A program made the position numbers and the translations under genes. A DNA stretch of 64,000 bases from Latrodectus hesperus (taxonomy: Eukaryota; Arthropoda; Arachnida; Araneae; Theridiidae): contig CM075853.1 of NCBI GenBank assembly GCA_037975125.1, forward strand, positions 88,052,859 to 88,116,858. Reading direction: 5' to 3'. The notes under the pieces were generated by a model. The model was not told the DNA's origin. It saw nothing but the letters and a program-made list of their open reading frames with translations, and made no database searches. Positions 49,672 through 60,831 of this stretch are shown here, in pieces (positions within the stretch are counted from its first letter, which is position 1; each line of letters opens with the position of its first letter).

Positions 49672-49957
49672 ATTAAAAAAAAACTTAACTCCATGGCACG
49701 ACAGCCCATGGGGGCCAAGGCCTACAGTGCTCATAACTGTTTTCGTGACCGAGGGCCCTGGGGTGCGAAGCATATGTCCCAGTTAGGTGGTCAGCCTAAC
49801 GTAAGACCCCCAGTGTTTAGTTCCCAAGCATGCTTGGTACTCAGTGAATCGACCCACTGAAGGGATGAAAGGCTGAGTCAACCTTGCCCAGCCCGAGGAT
49901 CGAACCTCGGACCTGTGTCTTGGGAGCGTGAAACGCTGCCACTAAGCCACCGGGCTT
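49672..49957 (-). repeat. tRNA-derived SINE (family F)
   Basis: The minus strand starts AAGCCCGGTGGCTTAGTGGC; box A TGGCTTAGTGG matches the Pol III consensus, and box B is GGTTCGATCC. A 200-bp GC-rich body (GTACCAAGCATGCTTGG, GGCCCTCGGTCACGAAAAC) ends in GGAGTTAAG and a T9 run that could act as a Pol III stop. It is unlike the other SINE bodies here, so it is a separate family. Confidence 0.82.
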
Positions 49958-51190
49958 AATTCGAAATTTTCTTTTCTTATGATAATAATCCGTACTTACT
50001 TTGTTTATAATAAATTCTTCTCTGTTAATTTATATATCTTTTTAAATTTCTAATTAAACTGATCTATTTTATTTTATTATTTTTTGCGAAAATTTTATGT
50101 ACATATGAATTAATTCATTTATCATATAGTAGAATCAAGCATACAGATGTGATGGAAACTTTGACGAATTGATGTTTGAAATATTTTTAAGGTGATTGGA
50201 TGCAATCGATGAAGAAATTTTTGAACCGCGTGAACTTCATCATTTATGTCGTTTGTATTCGCTTTTGTCGCTTCCACGCGAAGGAAGAATATCGTCTCTC
50301 TCTGTCGAGGATCAATTGATGAAATTATTTAAGATGAAAGCTTTCCCATTGCTCTGCAAGTTTCTAAAAGGAATGAATAAGCGATCTGTGAATGCTGCTT
50401 TCATTCAGCGACGGAATTCGTTTAGATAATTTCTTCAGCCCAGGCCTCAATGGAAAATGAAGGAATGATTGCCTTGAGGGAGTTCTTCCTTTTGTTATTT
50501 AGAAAACATTCAGCGCAGAAAGTCTGCAGCATTTAAACACAATATATTTTTAGTCAATTTCCAAAACTAAGCACATCAATATTCTAGGTTTCACAGATGC
50601 GAAGAAGAGCTACAGAAAACGTGTGTTGAAATGCCGAAAAAATCCATTGCGATGATGAATTTTAAATGGTAATGATAATCAAGTTTATCTAGGTGATGAG
50701 AGTAAATGTAGTTATCAAACAGTTTTGATATTGTAATACATCTGCAGCAGTACATTTAAGAAGCACTCTCTGATTTGAAATATTTCTTCCAATTGCTTCT
50801 ATTAGTACCATATTTACCGGAATATGAGACGCACTCTTTCTCAATACCTATCACCATCTTTAAATTTTCAATGATTGATAAAACAATTTTTATGCATCCG
50901 CTCAAGTTCAAATTTATATTTTAAACTAGTAGTACATTGGGAATTTTTTTTTCTTTGTTAACCTATATAGTAATTGACTGTAAATATAATGTGGTTATAA
51001 AATTTTATTTTGTTCATCTAGGTGGAAATTGACTTCATTATTATTTTTTTTTGTTTAATATTTATTTTTTAGGTCTGAAAAATGGAGTGCGTTTAACACG
51101 TAAATGTTCAGTTTTTGATTACATTCATTTCTGTCAGTTTTACTATTCGGATGTATGCGATTTTATTTATTTATTTTTTTTTCTTGCGGA
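49958..51190. other. Gene-free stretch
   Basis: A 77-codon ORF (50196-50429, DAIDEEIFEPRELHHLCRLY...) has ordinary protein-like composition but no domain and no splice support. It could be a coding fragment of unknown kind. Confidence 0.35.
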
Positions 51191-51219
51191 TTGAGGGGAT
51201 ATTAGAGTAACGTGGAGCT

Positions 51220-52190
51220 CAGTCCATGCGCATGCGCCGACATGGGCCACCGCAGCCAGGGCTAGGGAAAGAAGGGCATCTTCACGCTTATAAGGGAATA
51301 AATTATTTATCCCTATCTTCCCAAGTTTAATGTTCTCCTTTTGAAGTAATTTTATTTACGTTTTTAATTTTTGTATCTCATTTAAAAGCAATTTTTTATT
51401 TGATTTCAATCGTTTAATTATTCTTGTTGTAGAAGTTCGATTTCTTTTTTGCTCATTTTTAAGGAATTTCACTGTATTTTCTGCGCATAATATTCTTTTT
51501 TCAATTATTCTATATTTTTTAAATATTCATTGCATTTAAGGCACTTAATATCACCATCACACTGATTTTCTGCATCACATAATTTATGTGGACTCACGCA
51601 CTCAATTCTTTCAATAGCTTCTACTAATCTTCTTCTTTTCGTTTGTCTCTGTTCTCTTGGAGTATTTTGAATTATGTTTAAAGCCGGTAACTTAAGATTA
51701 GGCAGAGCCGTCGGTTTTAATATTTTTCTCTCTGGCAAACCAAGTAGTCTATTTTGCATGTCATCCATATATTCATTCAAATCAAAATGCTCACTGCACA
51801 CTCTAGCATTCTTGATGTTGATTTTGTCACTTCTTCGACATCTTTGCACCCATTCCTTTGAAAGCATTTGATTTTCTTTTGGAAATCGATGAAATATTAT
51901 GTGTTTTCCTTTTGTATTTCGATACATATTTGAACACGTAGCAACAGCACACGATGTCATGTTTTCCTCTTTAAAAAATACTCTCGCTTAAAATGAAAAC
52001 ATTAACATAAAACAAGCCAAAATGAATGAGAAAGCTGCGATCAGACACAAGCTAGCACAGAGAATGGCAGCCAGTGGATGCCCAGTGACGTCACGCTCTT
52101 CCCCTCTCCGGTGACAAGGCGGCATGCGATACATCAAAGCGATGAGCCAGCCCTTATTTTCCCTAGCCCTGGGTACAGGGAACTCGGGTG
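51220..52190. other. Short inverted repeats flanking the THAP gene
   Basis: CCAGGGCTAGGGAAAGAAGG at about 51256-51275 (+) has a near copy on the other strand at about 52151-52173 (CCAGGGCTAGGGAAAATAAG). The surrounding GC-rich sequence (GCGCCGAC.../GCGTCGGC...) is weakly similar as well. This places the THAP frame inside inverted arms about 0.9 kb apart and may mean a mobile element; the match is short. Confidence 0.35.
51505..51960 (-). CDS. THAP-type zinc finger protein
   Basis: A single open frame of 151 residues begins with the ATG at 51958-51960. Residues 1-85 form a THAP domain: C4-x4-C9, P27, W37, and C55-x2-H58 followed by F59 (C2CH zinc ligands). The ILKPTALPNL stretch stands where the AVPTF-like box closes the domain. 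THAP domains bind DNA and occur in host regulators and in P-element-type transposases. Residues 100-115 are basic (RQTKRRR), a possible nuclear signal. The C-terminus has CVSPHKLC and IKCLKC pairs. No transposase catalytic part follows, so it is either a small host protein or the N-terminal exon of a transposase. A GC-rich stretch (52080-52210) lies just upstream. The frame is intact, which suggests function or recent origin. Confidence 0.7.
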   Translation of the reverse strand: MTSCAVATCSNMYRNTKGKHIIFHRFPKENQMLSKEWVQRCRRSDKINIKNARVCSEHFDLNEYMDDMQNRLLGLPERKILKPTALPNLKLPALNIIQNTPREQRQTKRRRLVEAIERIECVSPHKLCDAENQCDGDIKCLKCNEYLKNIE

Positions 52191-52238
52191 CCGACGCAGC
52201 TCTGGGGAGGAGAGTCGAGAATATTTGCAGCAAGTGTT

Positions 52239-52320
52239 ACTTTGTTTCTAAAAATACTGTAAATTCATTATAATGAACAGCAATAAAGTTTTACCCTTCA
52301 AAAATGTGTGTGAAAAAGGG
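52239..52320 (+). repeat. Dispersed repeat with AATAAA, copy 2
   Basis: Closely matches 40191-40275: GTAAATTCATTATAATGAAC, then AGCAATAAAGTTTTACCCTT and CAAAAATGTGTGTGAAAAAG. It lies just upstream of the THAP gene's start, in its outer flank. Confidence 0.55.
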
Positions 52321-53411
52321 GGTGCCTTTTATACGCCGGCAAGCTGTTGTTGGCACGTTTATTCATTGTTGAAGATCGAACGTCTACAAGAACACAATTC
52401 GATGTCAGCGCTTGTGAGTGTGTGCCACTGGATTCTCCTCCAATCACTATCATTCAAAGAGTAAAGGAAATACAAAAATGCTTTATTTTCTCTGCTAAAA
52501 GACCACGACATGAGGGTGCATTCCTCCTTTTTCCGTCACGCCCCCCCCTTTCCGTAAAAAAAATCATCAACATAAGTGCCCCGAAACCTCACGACTTCTG
52601 GAGTGAACGAAAAGTCGTGACTAACGTCATCGGCACGCGTCTCGATCGTTCACCAGGTCACGTGCACAATTTGCTGTTGTTTCGTTTCTTCTTTTGTTAA
52701 TTTTGTTTTTCCATTATTATTAAATTTTTTCTCCACACAGCCTCGTGAGAGAGAGATGCACCGGACCCCCGCCGCCCCCCATCGTCCTTCCTCCCACGTA
52801 AGAGTTGACGTGATTTACTAGATGCCGAGTCAGTTAAATTATTCAAGGTCGAATATTTTATTTCCGGGTTATTTTTTCCCATGTGTTTCATTATTTATTA
52901 TTATTCACGGCTTTTTGATAGTGGTTTCCTTACGGAACGAAACGGGTGGTGAAGGCCTTCATTTGTTTATTTGCGCTTAAGTTCAGGTCAACCCTCATTG
53001 CTCCAAACAAGCAGGGTCGTTTCTTAAAAAGGTGAACGCTTAAAATATTACAGTGATAAATATGCTACAAATTTTCATGCAACATTTAATGCATTAGTTA
53101 AAAACAAAAATAGGTTAATATATCATTACTGTATGAGTTCGATAATATAAAAATAAAATTCCTGGAAATTTTGAAGTACGGGATTTTATGGAATATTGGG
53201 AATTCGTAGGGAACCAATCAGTTTTCGTTGAATGGGGATTGCTTTGCATTACATATGTGTGTGTGAAGGGAAGTAAAATAAACTACGTAAATATGCAGAA
53301 AAGAAACATCTATTTTGTTTTCTAGTGCAAAAGTTAATGTTTTGTACCTAGCAATATAAAAAAACTTGTCAGAATATTAAAAGTAATGAATTAATATTTA
53401 ATAAAAAATAT

Positions 53412-53413
<2 letters not shown>
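52321..53413. other. Gene-free stretch with GC-rich parts
   Basis: GC-richer at 52330-52420, 52490-52680 and 52730-52800 (CACGACATGAGGGTGC, CCCGCCGCCCCCCATC). ORFs of 60-117 codons on both strands have no domain. It may hold control sequence. Confidence 0.35.

Positions 53414-53459
<46 letters not shown>
53414..53459. repeat. (AT)n microsatellite
   Basis: About 46 bp of alternating AT between TCA and TGA borders, itself palindromic with the flanks (ATCAATAT...ATATTGAT). Confidence 0.9.
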
Positions 53460-53461
<2 letters not shown>

Positions 53462-54917
53462 ATGATATAAAAGATTATTAAATTCAAGCTACAGAAAAGT
53501 AAGCTCTTTGCTTTTACATTTGATAAGTACACACAGTTCATTAAAATTCTTTATGGAATACAAATTAATGAATACTACACACAACTGTGTAACCTAACAA
53601 TTTATCCAATTCAAATATATATATATACATTAGTCTGTCAAAAATTAATATTACTATTTCCAAGTTTCTTTCGTAATGAATTCCTGTTTAGAAAGAAAAT
53701 AAAAAAATTGTTTCAACATTATTTTTTGAAATTATTTTAAATTCTTTATTGATATAAAATCGTTTTCTTTTCCTGGAAAAGTTTCTGTTGCCATAATCAG
53801 TTGCAGAAATCATAAAATATATAAATGGAATATTATTTATTTTAATAAATGTTTAATAAAAGTGTTTAAATTCCCGCGAGAATGAACTCAGTCTTTTCCC
53901 TCCTTTACAACCCTTTCATGAAGTATATACATTGTGCTTATCATGGGTTGTGAATATTCAAAATATAAACTAATTCTTCCCCGTGTCGACTTGAAGGCCT
54001 CGTACTGTAGGAAGACCTTTACTTTCATTTTGTTTCAACATTCTACTGATCTCATTTTGTTGTTTAAATAGAGAAGGGGTTATTTCTTTCGCCTCCTTCA
54101 TTAGGTCGAGGGTGGACCATCCATAAAAAGCAAACACATACTCAATTAACCAACGTGATTCATAGGAATTTGACCTCGAAGGAATAGAACACTTATTTAC
54201 CTTTCTGGCGTACTTATTGTCGTTTCTTGCAACACTTGCTTCACTGCATCACATGCGAGTCCATGAACCTGTGGGATGACAGAGAGATTTGGGCATCAGT
54301 TGGCAACCATTGCCGAGCAGCAGCTTCATTCAAATTGCAAGAATTTTCAAATAATAAAGAACCGCACATGGTGCAGCTGAAAACAGTCAAATTCCGCTTC
54401 AGCCATGTTTAGCAGCTGTTGTTGACCCTAGCTACAGCTTCTCACATAATCAGAGCAGACGGCTGCTACTCATGTACGGCGAAATGAGAAGGGGTGACCT
54501 GGAAAAATATACAATATTACGGACACTCAAAAATGGAATAATATTCCTAATGCAGTATTGATTTAAACAAATTTTAAGTTAGTTTTAATTGAAAAATCGG
54601 TGTTATAATTTTATTTTGTTACGTAAAACTTTTCTTATTTTTTCTAAAGTTCCACAAAATGAAAATATTTGAGCTATAATGAGAAATACTTTGTGTCTTT
54701 TGCTGTTATATAGTTGAATTTCTAAATCTTAAAATAAGAAAATTGAGATTCCATATCAATGTAAAGATTACATACACTTATATACCCTATCTTCAAATAA
54801 TAAAAAAATCTCGCTTCAAAATTATTCATTCTATACAAAATTTATGATTTTCTTCCTTTCCTATAAATGTTATGTTAAAAGAATATTAGCCGATCTGCTA
54901 TGTACTTATTTATAATT
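53460..54917. other. Gene-free stretch
   Basis: Mostly AT-rich. 54220-54480 is GC-richer with a 61-codon ORF of no known kind. Confidence 0.45.
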
Positions 54918-55500
54918 CACTGCTGGCCATCCAAATTGTAACACCTAGAAAGACAAGAGATATAACAACAAAATTTATTTTGAAGATATCATGTTGGCCA
55001 AGTATTAAAATTTATAAACTTCTGTGGAGTGTGGGTCCTGCCAAAATCAGTAGCCAGAGTAGCCGCCATTGTAGGAGATCACCACTGCCACACGCTTCGT
55101 CATTGATTCAAAGAGATTTTTGATGTGCTCTTGGGTTACAGCAGACCAAGCAGCTTCCACTTGTTGCCAAAGTTGATCTGATGTGGCAGCTGGGGATGTA
55201 ATCTGGGTCAATCGTTGAGCAACCATGGACCACACGTTTTCTATCGATGAAAGATCCTGAGAGAGAGCCTGTCTGGGAAGCAATTCAATCTGGCGATTGA
55301 CGAAGAACCCTTGGACAATGCGTGCCAAGTGTTGTTCCTGTGCAATATGGCTGTGGGCAAGCCCTGAAGGCAAGGATGGACAACTGGCTCCAAATCCTCG
55401 GGGATGTAGCATCGGCAATGCGTACTCACTTTTGCTCTTTGTAGGGCTGATGCGAAAATAGATTGCACTTTATATAGAAATGAATAAAAGCACAACAATT
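54918..55500 (-). mobile_element. Tc1-type transposon, 5'-truncated
   Basis: The left tip CACTGCTGGCCATCCAAATT GTAACACC (54918-54945) is a Tc1-type terminal inverted repeat as I know it from arthropod elements, and it precedes the 3' end of the transposase by about 100 bp. No matching inverted tip is seen to the right, where homology fades near 55500. So only the downstream half of the element is left. Confidence 0.7.
55047..55418 (-). pseudogene. Tc1 transposase C-terminal fragment
   Basis: The minus-strand frame reads IVQGFFVNRQIELLPRQALS, then QDLSSIENVWSMVAQRLTQ, a copy of the Tc1 block W-P-A-x-SPDLSPIENMW that holds the last catalytic acid. It then reads DQLWQQVEAAWSAVTQEHIK, NLFESMTKRVAVVISYNGGY and SGY. 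These are the C-terminal 100 or so residues; the DNA-binding and first catalytic parts are gone. The SPDLSP motif has changed to SQDLSS, a sign of decay. Confidence 0.85.
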
Positions 55501-56362
55501 TTACTATTCACAACTTTGTTTCTTTAAAAAAATATTTTACATAAATTTTATTTTTTTGCATGTGCTTAACAAAACCAGGAAAAATGTAGATTTGTCATAT
55601 TTTTTTGGAGATAAATGTGAGCAAAATAAAATTTTAAGAGATTTGAGAATAAAAAAAGAAAGAAAAATTAGAAAGCGTGCGTGAAACTGGTGTGACATTA
55701 AAATTTTTACACTCCACTGATTCGGAATCTGAAAGCCCAAAAGAAAGAAATCCATTCCTTTGTGATGATTTCTGTAAGAAATCTGGGGCAAGACAACAAT
55801 GGGCGGATGGGGGGGGGGAAGCTGAGAGATCTTTTATTCTTTTTTAGCCCGTACGAACAACACATTCGGTAATTTCACCTGATTCTGAGAGCAGATTTTT
55901 CTCTGAAAAACAACAGCCTGTTGAGCAGTTCGCAGAAGTGGGTCCTTTCCTTCCTTCCGGAAAGTCTTTCTCTCTCGCTCACAGTGGGCTGGGGGGGGGA
56001 GGATCATGCTTTCTGCATGTTTCATTGCAAGTATTGGTTTTCTTGACTCTTCATAGAGGGCACCAGGGGAGCTGGCTTCTTTAACTGCCCTCAGGTTAAG
56101 ACTTTTCATAAACAGTGGTCACGTGTCGCAAGAAGTCCCGACAGACACAAGCATATATAACGGGGTGACTCGTAGTTAAAATTGAAAACTAATTTTGATT
56201 TATTGATTATGTAACATTTTGTAAAAGCGAGATGGCAACGGCTCTGAACTTGAGAACGATGGAAACGAGAAGAGAGTTTTTTGACAACTGCAAAAAAACT
56301 ATATATGTTACACTTGTATTTGTGAGTTAATCGTTAATAAATAATTACATTAGAATATACAT

Positions 56363-56370
<8 letters not shown>
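55501..56370. other. Gene-free stretch
   Basis: Includes a GC-richer part at 55790-56120 with G8-G9 runs (55809, 55991). No recognised protein. Confidence 0.4.
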
Positions 56371-56417
<47 letters not shown>

Positions 56418-56421
56418 CATA
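56355..56421. repeat. (AT)n / ATAC microsatellite
   Basis: Alternating AT flanked by ACATACAT repeats on both sides. Confidence 0.93.
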
Positions 56422-57850
56422 TTTGATTCCGACAGATAATAATGCAAAGTTATAATTTATGCATACAGTTAAAATATGCACAGTTAAATGTTTCTTTGTG
56501 TGTAATAAGTGACAATATGTAATACAAGAAATTTAGAAATAAAAGTAGAAAAATTGAACAAAATATCAAGATAAACGAATTACTGCCTAAAATACACATT
56601 AAGAAATTAAAATTATTGAAGACATAATTTAAAATTTATCTTCTTAGTTTTCTGTAACCTAAGAATAGGCTTAACAGAAAATTCGGCATGAATTTAATCG
56701 TAAAAACGAAATTATATACTGTTGAATTGAAGCTCCTCATCCAGCAACTTGGAGTTTTTTAAATAAATATACAATGAAACCGAGACATAACGGCCCAGTT
56801 GGAATTATCTAACTTACCTAAAGATAATTCATCAAATGGTTGAGACATGCTGTTTTTTTTTACCTTACATGAGTGCCATGCAGAAGGACATATCTATATT
56901 CGATTTCTCAACATGCGTTTTCACTACAACTGAAATCTGTGTCACTTTGGTAAAGAGCCGGCAACCCCTCTCTCTCTCTAATGGTCAGAATACTTAATAT
57001 TGTTTAGTCTATGTTTTAAATATTTTTTCCGTTTTCATCGTTTTTAATAAAAATAAATTAACTTGGTGGAACCTAAAATTTGGATGAAAATTTCCACTTG
57101 TTCTTCCTTCGGACCTTTAGCAAGATGACATGGATTGCATGTTATGTTTAGTGAGTGTTCCGCATACTGTATGTCAGTGAATGTTCTCACCGACACTTTG
57201 TATTTCAGTTTGGCTTCAGCTAATAAAATCTCGCTGGGAGGTATGTTACGCAGCTGAAAGACACTTTTAGAAATGGAATACCACACATCTTCAGTTTTTT
57301 TTATTTTTTACTTAATCATCGAAACGTTTCCCCGTCATCTTTATTGATGATCATCGAGATGTTTCTGATTACTTTCCCACGTTTGAAATTCCCCTTGCCC
57401 AAAGGCAAACGACATGCATTAGCCCCGGAGAAGAAATAATATTTTCTCTTCTTGTCAGCCAACTTCTATTTTTTTTTAGCCTTCCATTGATAAGGGGAGG
57501 AGAAAGTAATTTATCTCTCATTTGGCCCAAAGATTTCAAGACACCTTAATTACGGACATTAAATGAATTTGTAAGTAGATGCCCGCTTTTCATTTTTTTC
57601 CTCATTTTTTTTTACCGATCTGTAATATAAGCTAATAGGGAAAATATTTTCATGAAAGTAAACGAATGGTAATGTTTTTAATCTGTCTTCCGCTGCCAAG
57701 AAACATTTTTCATCAATTGCTGTATTTGTTGTTTTTATCCTGTTGTTGCTAATCTCCCACCCAGTCTAATAACGTCAGGCCAGATCCATGAATCAGCTGA
57801 CTTTTAAAACGAAAAGAGGGGCAGGATAAATTTCTTCGCCAAAAGGAGAC
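56422..57850. other. Gene-free stretch
   Basis: AT-rich to 56850. GC-richer patches at 57100-57290 and 57370-57440 have no coding support. Confidence 0.4.
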
Positions 57851-57903
57851 CCAAACATTCTAAGATGATTTTAGCAGGAGCTAGGAGTTGGTGGCATTTT
57901 GGA

Positions 57904-58029
57904 CTCTCATGTAACAGAAGATAGCACCAGCAAGATGTAAGAGGATCGGACATCTCACCCTCAGAAAATGTAAGACATTTCAGTTGCAGAGTGCGAAAGG
58001 GTGGTGCAGGTTTTTCTGTTACATGAGAG
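57904..58029. mobile_element. 126-bp palindromic mini-element
   Basis: CTCTCATGTAACAGAA at 57904-57919 has its exact reverse complement at 58014-58029. Weaker inner symmetry follows (AGCACCA against TGGTGCA). No ORF. It adjoins the RNase H fragment to the right, so it may be inserted in that LINE relic. Confidence 0.55.
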
Positions 58030-58260
58030 AGTTAGAGATAGACCTGGTTTACTACCCTTGCACCAGAATTCAGTAGGGGACACCAGTCAACATTTCTTAA
58101 CTTGGGATTATTTCTGGAAGAAAATTCAAGGTTTCTGAAGAAGAAAGGAGTGGACGACTTCAGTCTTTCTTAGCAATATTATCTGCCTTTCCGTTGCCGA
58201 AAAGTTCAACATGGGATGGAGTCTACGGAAGTAAATGTCCTGTTTAAGACACATGAGCTT
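58030..58260 (-). pseudogene. LINE RNase H fragment
   Basis: Read on the minus strand with frame changes, 58170-58230 gives LFxxGNGKADNIAKK-like sequence, the H-x-G-x-GNExADxxAK box of RNase H in jockey-type LINEs, after a VDSIPC stretch in the place of the usual VPSHV. Downstream, TLNFLPEI resembles the linker after RNase H. No continuous frame exists. It is a short, decayed piece. Confidence 0.45.
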
Positions 58261-58490
58261 AAAAAATCAATCTTGTTTTATAAAACCAGCAAGCAATTTC
58301 TTGTTATTGAATATACGTAACGAATCAATATTTTGATGTAGAACAAGTTATTTAAATAAGATTATTCGAAGAACCCCCTTATATTACGAATTATTATCAC
58401 TACGTAAGTAATATTTGATTTAATTTGAATTTCGTAAGATATTTGATTATATATTTGAAATTATCACGTACCCTCACATACTTTTATTTA

Positions 58491-58557
58491 GAGAATTTAC
58501 TCTTTAAATATACATAATCACACGAGTATAATTATGTATATTTAAAGAGAAAATTCT
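58491..58557. repeat. 27-bp inverted repeat with 12-base loop
   Basis: GAATTTACTCTTTAAATATA CATAAT on the left (58491-58518) faces ATTATGTATATTTAAAGAGA AAATTC on the right (58531-58557), with one mismatch. Further similarity outward (ATATTTGATT... and AAATCAAATAC) suggests longer arms interrupted on the left, as in an old foldback element. Confidence 0.55.
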
Positions 58558-58837
58558 TTGAAATCAAATACGCGAATTAAACAGTATCTGAAAAAAATTG
58601 CTCAAAACATGGTTTTTTTTGTGTATTATTTCCACGACAGGTTTAATTAAAACGTTTTCTAGTGGCTGCTTTAAGCAAAATGTGTTTAATATTCACAATT
58701 GTAATTTTTAAGAGTTAGGAATTACACCGATTTTGAACAAAAATTCTTAAATTATTCACTTATATCGGGCTACAACGAAAGTTTTCCACCATAAAAATTT
58801 CTTCTAAAGATTTTTTTCTAATGTTTTGGTAATATTT

Positions 58838-59453
58838 CAAAGCTTTCTGCGCTGAACCTTGGCGGTGGTGAGTCTAAAAACATAACAACCTAGTTGTTGA
58901 CATCCTGCGCTAAATCGAAGATAGCACCAGCAAGATGTAACTGTATGTCTGGAAAAAGGTAGAAAGGAGTGACGATGGGTCAGTGTCCAGCTGGTGAATA
59001 CAGACACACGTGGCCTTGCATTACCTTGATGTAACAGTAACTTCTGGCGCTGGATCTCACTTTGACATTTGGATTTGATAACAGCGTCAACACGGAGTAG
59101 CATGTCGCTGTTCACATTACTGTCGACGGTTTTATCTTTTTCGAAAAACTCTTTTGGGAATAATATCACGGCCATTCCTCCAGATACTAAGCATGAATTA
59201 TTTTATTGTGAGTCAAATTGTGCTTTGGGATGCTACCAATGCTCTCACTGGGCGCAGACCAACCTCCTTTTCGGTTGTTGTTTTTGAAGTAAATACACTT
59301 TTCAACACCAGTTATAATCTGGACAAGAATTTGTTCCTTGTGTTTATATTTGAGCAGAGCAGGGCTGCTGTCCTCCACTTGAGTCAGCCAATGCGATCGG
59401 AATTGTACGACATGCTTATGGGGTGCACTGAGCGACTACTGGACATAGCATGA
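58838..59453 (-). pseudogene. Mariner transposase remnant with lost catalytic residues
   Basis: Two minus-strand frames are collinear with mariner transposases. 59187-59378 reads HKEQILVQIITGVEKCIYFK and NNNRKGGWSAPSESIGSIPK HNLTHNKI; the first catalytic Asp of the usual TGDEKWI box is Val and the Trp is Cys. 58837-59175 reads ELFEKDKTV-like sequence, then QRQKLLLHQGNARPRVS, where the usual HxDNARPH has Gly for Asp and Arg for His. A frame change lies between the two. The element is catalytically dead. N-terminal sequence further right (about 59460-59640) is too changed to align. Confidence 0.8.
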
Positions 59454-60790
59454 AAGCCCAACCCTTTAGCTGGCTCTCGAGTGGTTGAACGCTGATTTTT
59501 TCCACACGTTCTTGAAGGCGGGCCTCTTCAGCATCAGCAGGCCGGCCAGAGCTCTTTGAATGGGCATGCGAACTTTCGGTACCAAACCTTCTCAGTATGA
59601 TAGTAGAGCAGTACCTAAAACTGTACACATGATTTGGTGACATTCTATAGATGAGTTTTTGCAACATAATTGGTATATTAAATGATATTTCGAATCTGAT
59701 AGCACAATAATTCCATTTCAGACATTTTGTTCTTAATGATAAGTACATATTTTTACAAATATTACAACATAGTATTCCAAAGTAAGCCTCCCTTTCAAGT
59801 GCCAAAAATCGCCTGACAAAAACATAAATGAACACTCCAACGCGTAAACTGTTTTCGCCAACATTATTGACTTGTGGAGGAGAAATTTCGTTACAACCCG
59901 ATAACTTGATCAAAATAAATAAGCATTTTAAAATTCTACTGCAAGGGAAGTGACATATTTTTTATTAACCTAACTTGAGCTTAAACTAATGAACTTGATC
60001 CACAAAACCACATTTTTATTTATATTTTTAAGTATTTGGATTAGATAGGAATCTAAAATCGGTTATTCGGGGTTTGAAATTTGCAGTCGTAAAAACGAAC
60101 AACATTTTAAATTTTATTAGAAAAGCTAATTTTCAATTCCAAATGCTAAGTACTACATATACATCAGGAATCAAAAGTGGTGGAAAATAATTGAGATTAA
60201 TAAAGCAGAAGAGAGGCTCAAATATATTTTGCTTTACTTGTAGCACAAAATGAGAAGAATTTGGGAGTAGTTGATATAGATACTATATTAAGGAAACACT
60301 GGAATGTAATAATATCAGTTTTCATTTGACTGTTGCTCATTTTAACTTCACTTATAAATTAAATTTAGAGTATTTTTCAATAATCTTACTCCTATGTGTG
60401 CATGAAAACTTTTTATTTTGTTCTTTAAAAATCTATTTAAGAAATATGGAACGTTCATCAATCCTATTTATTTTAACTGAGAGTCAAATGTTATACAAAT
60501 ATTTTCAGATAATTCTAACTATTAAAATTGTAAAGAGGACGGTTAAACGCAACCCTGTTTGCAGGGAACTTTCTTATGAACAACTTTCAAAATTTTTCAA
60601 GTATTTTCGCCATTTCTGTCCATTTCACAGCTCATTATCTGATAAAATTTCTAGCAGTTAATGCTGATAAAAAAATCCACAAGAAGACTAAAACTCATTC
60701 CTGGACATGCACCACTGCAGACAAAGATTGGCGCTCAAAAATTTTAGCTTTCTTATAAATAATAGAAACTACTTACCGTAAATTATTTAT
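59454..60790. other. Gene-free stretch
   Basis: A 165-codon minus ORF (59416-59913) overlaps the mariner relic at its end and is otherwise AT-driven. No domain is recognised. Confidence 0.4.
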
Positions 60791-60793
60791 CTA

Positions 60794-60796
<3 letters not shown>

Positions 60797-60829
<33 letters not shown>
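60797..60829 (+). repeat. A33 homopolymer
   Basis: 33 consecutive A between AAGC and CCCG. It could be the poly(A) tail of an old retroposed copy, but no source sequence was recognised to its left. Confidence 0.9.
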
Positions 60830-60831
<2 letters not shown>

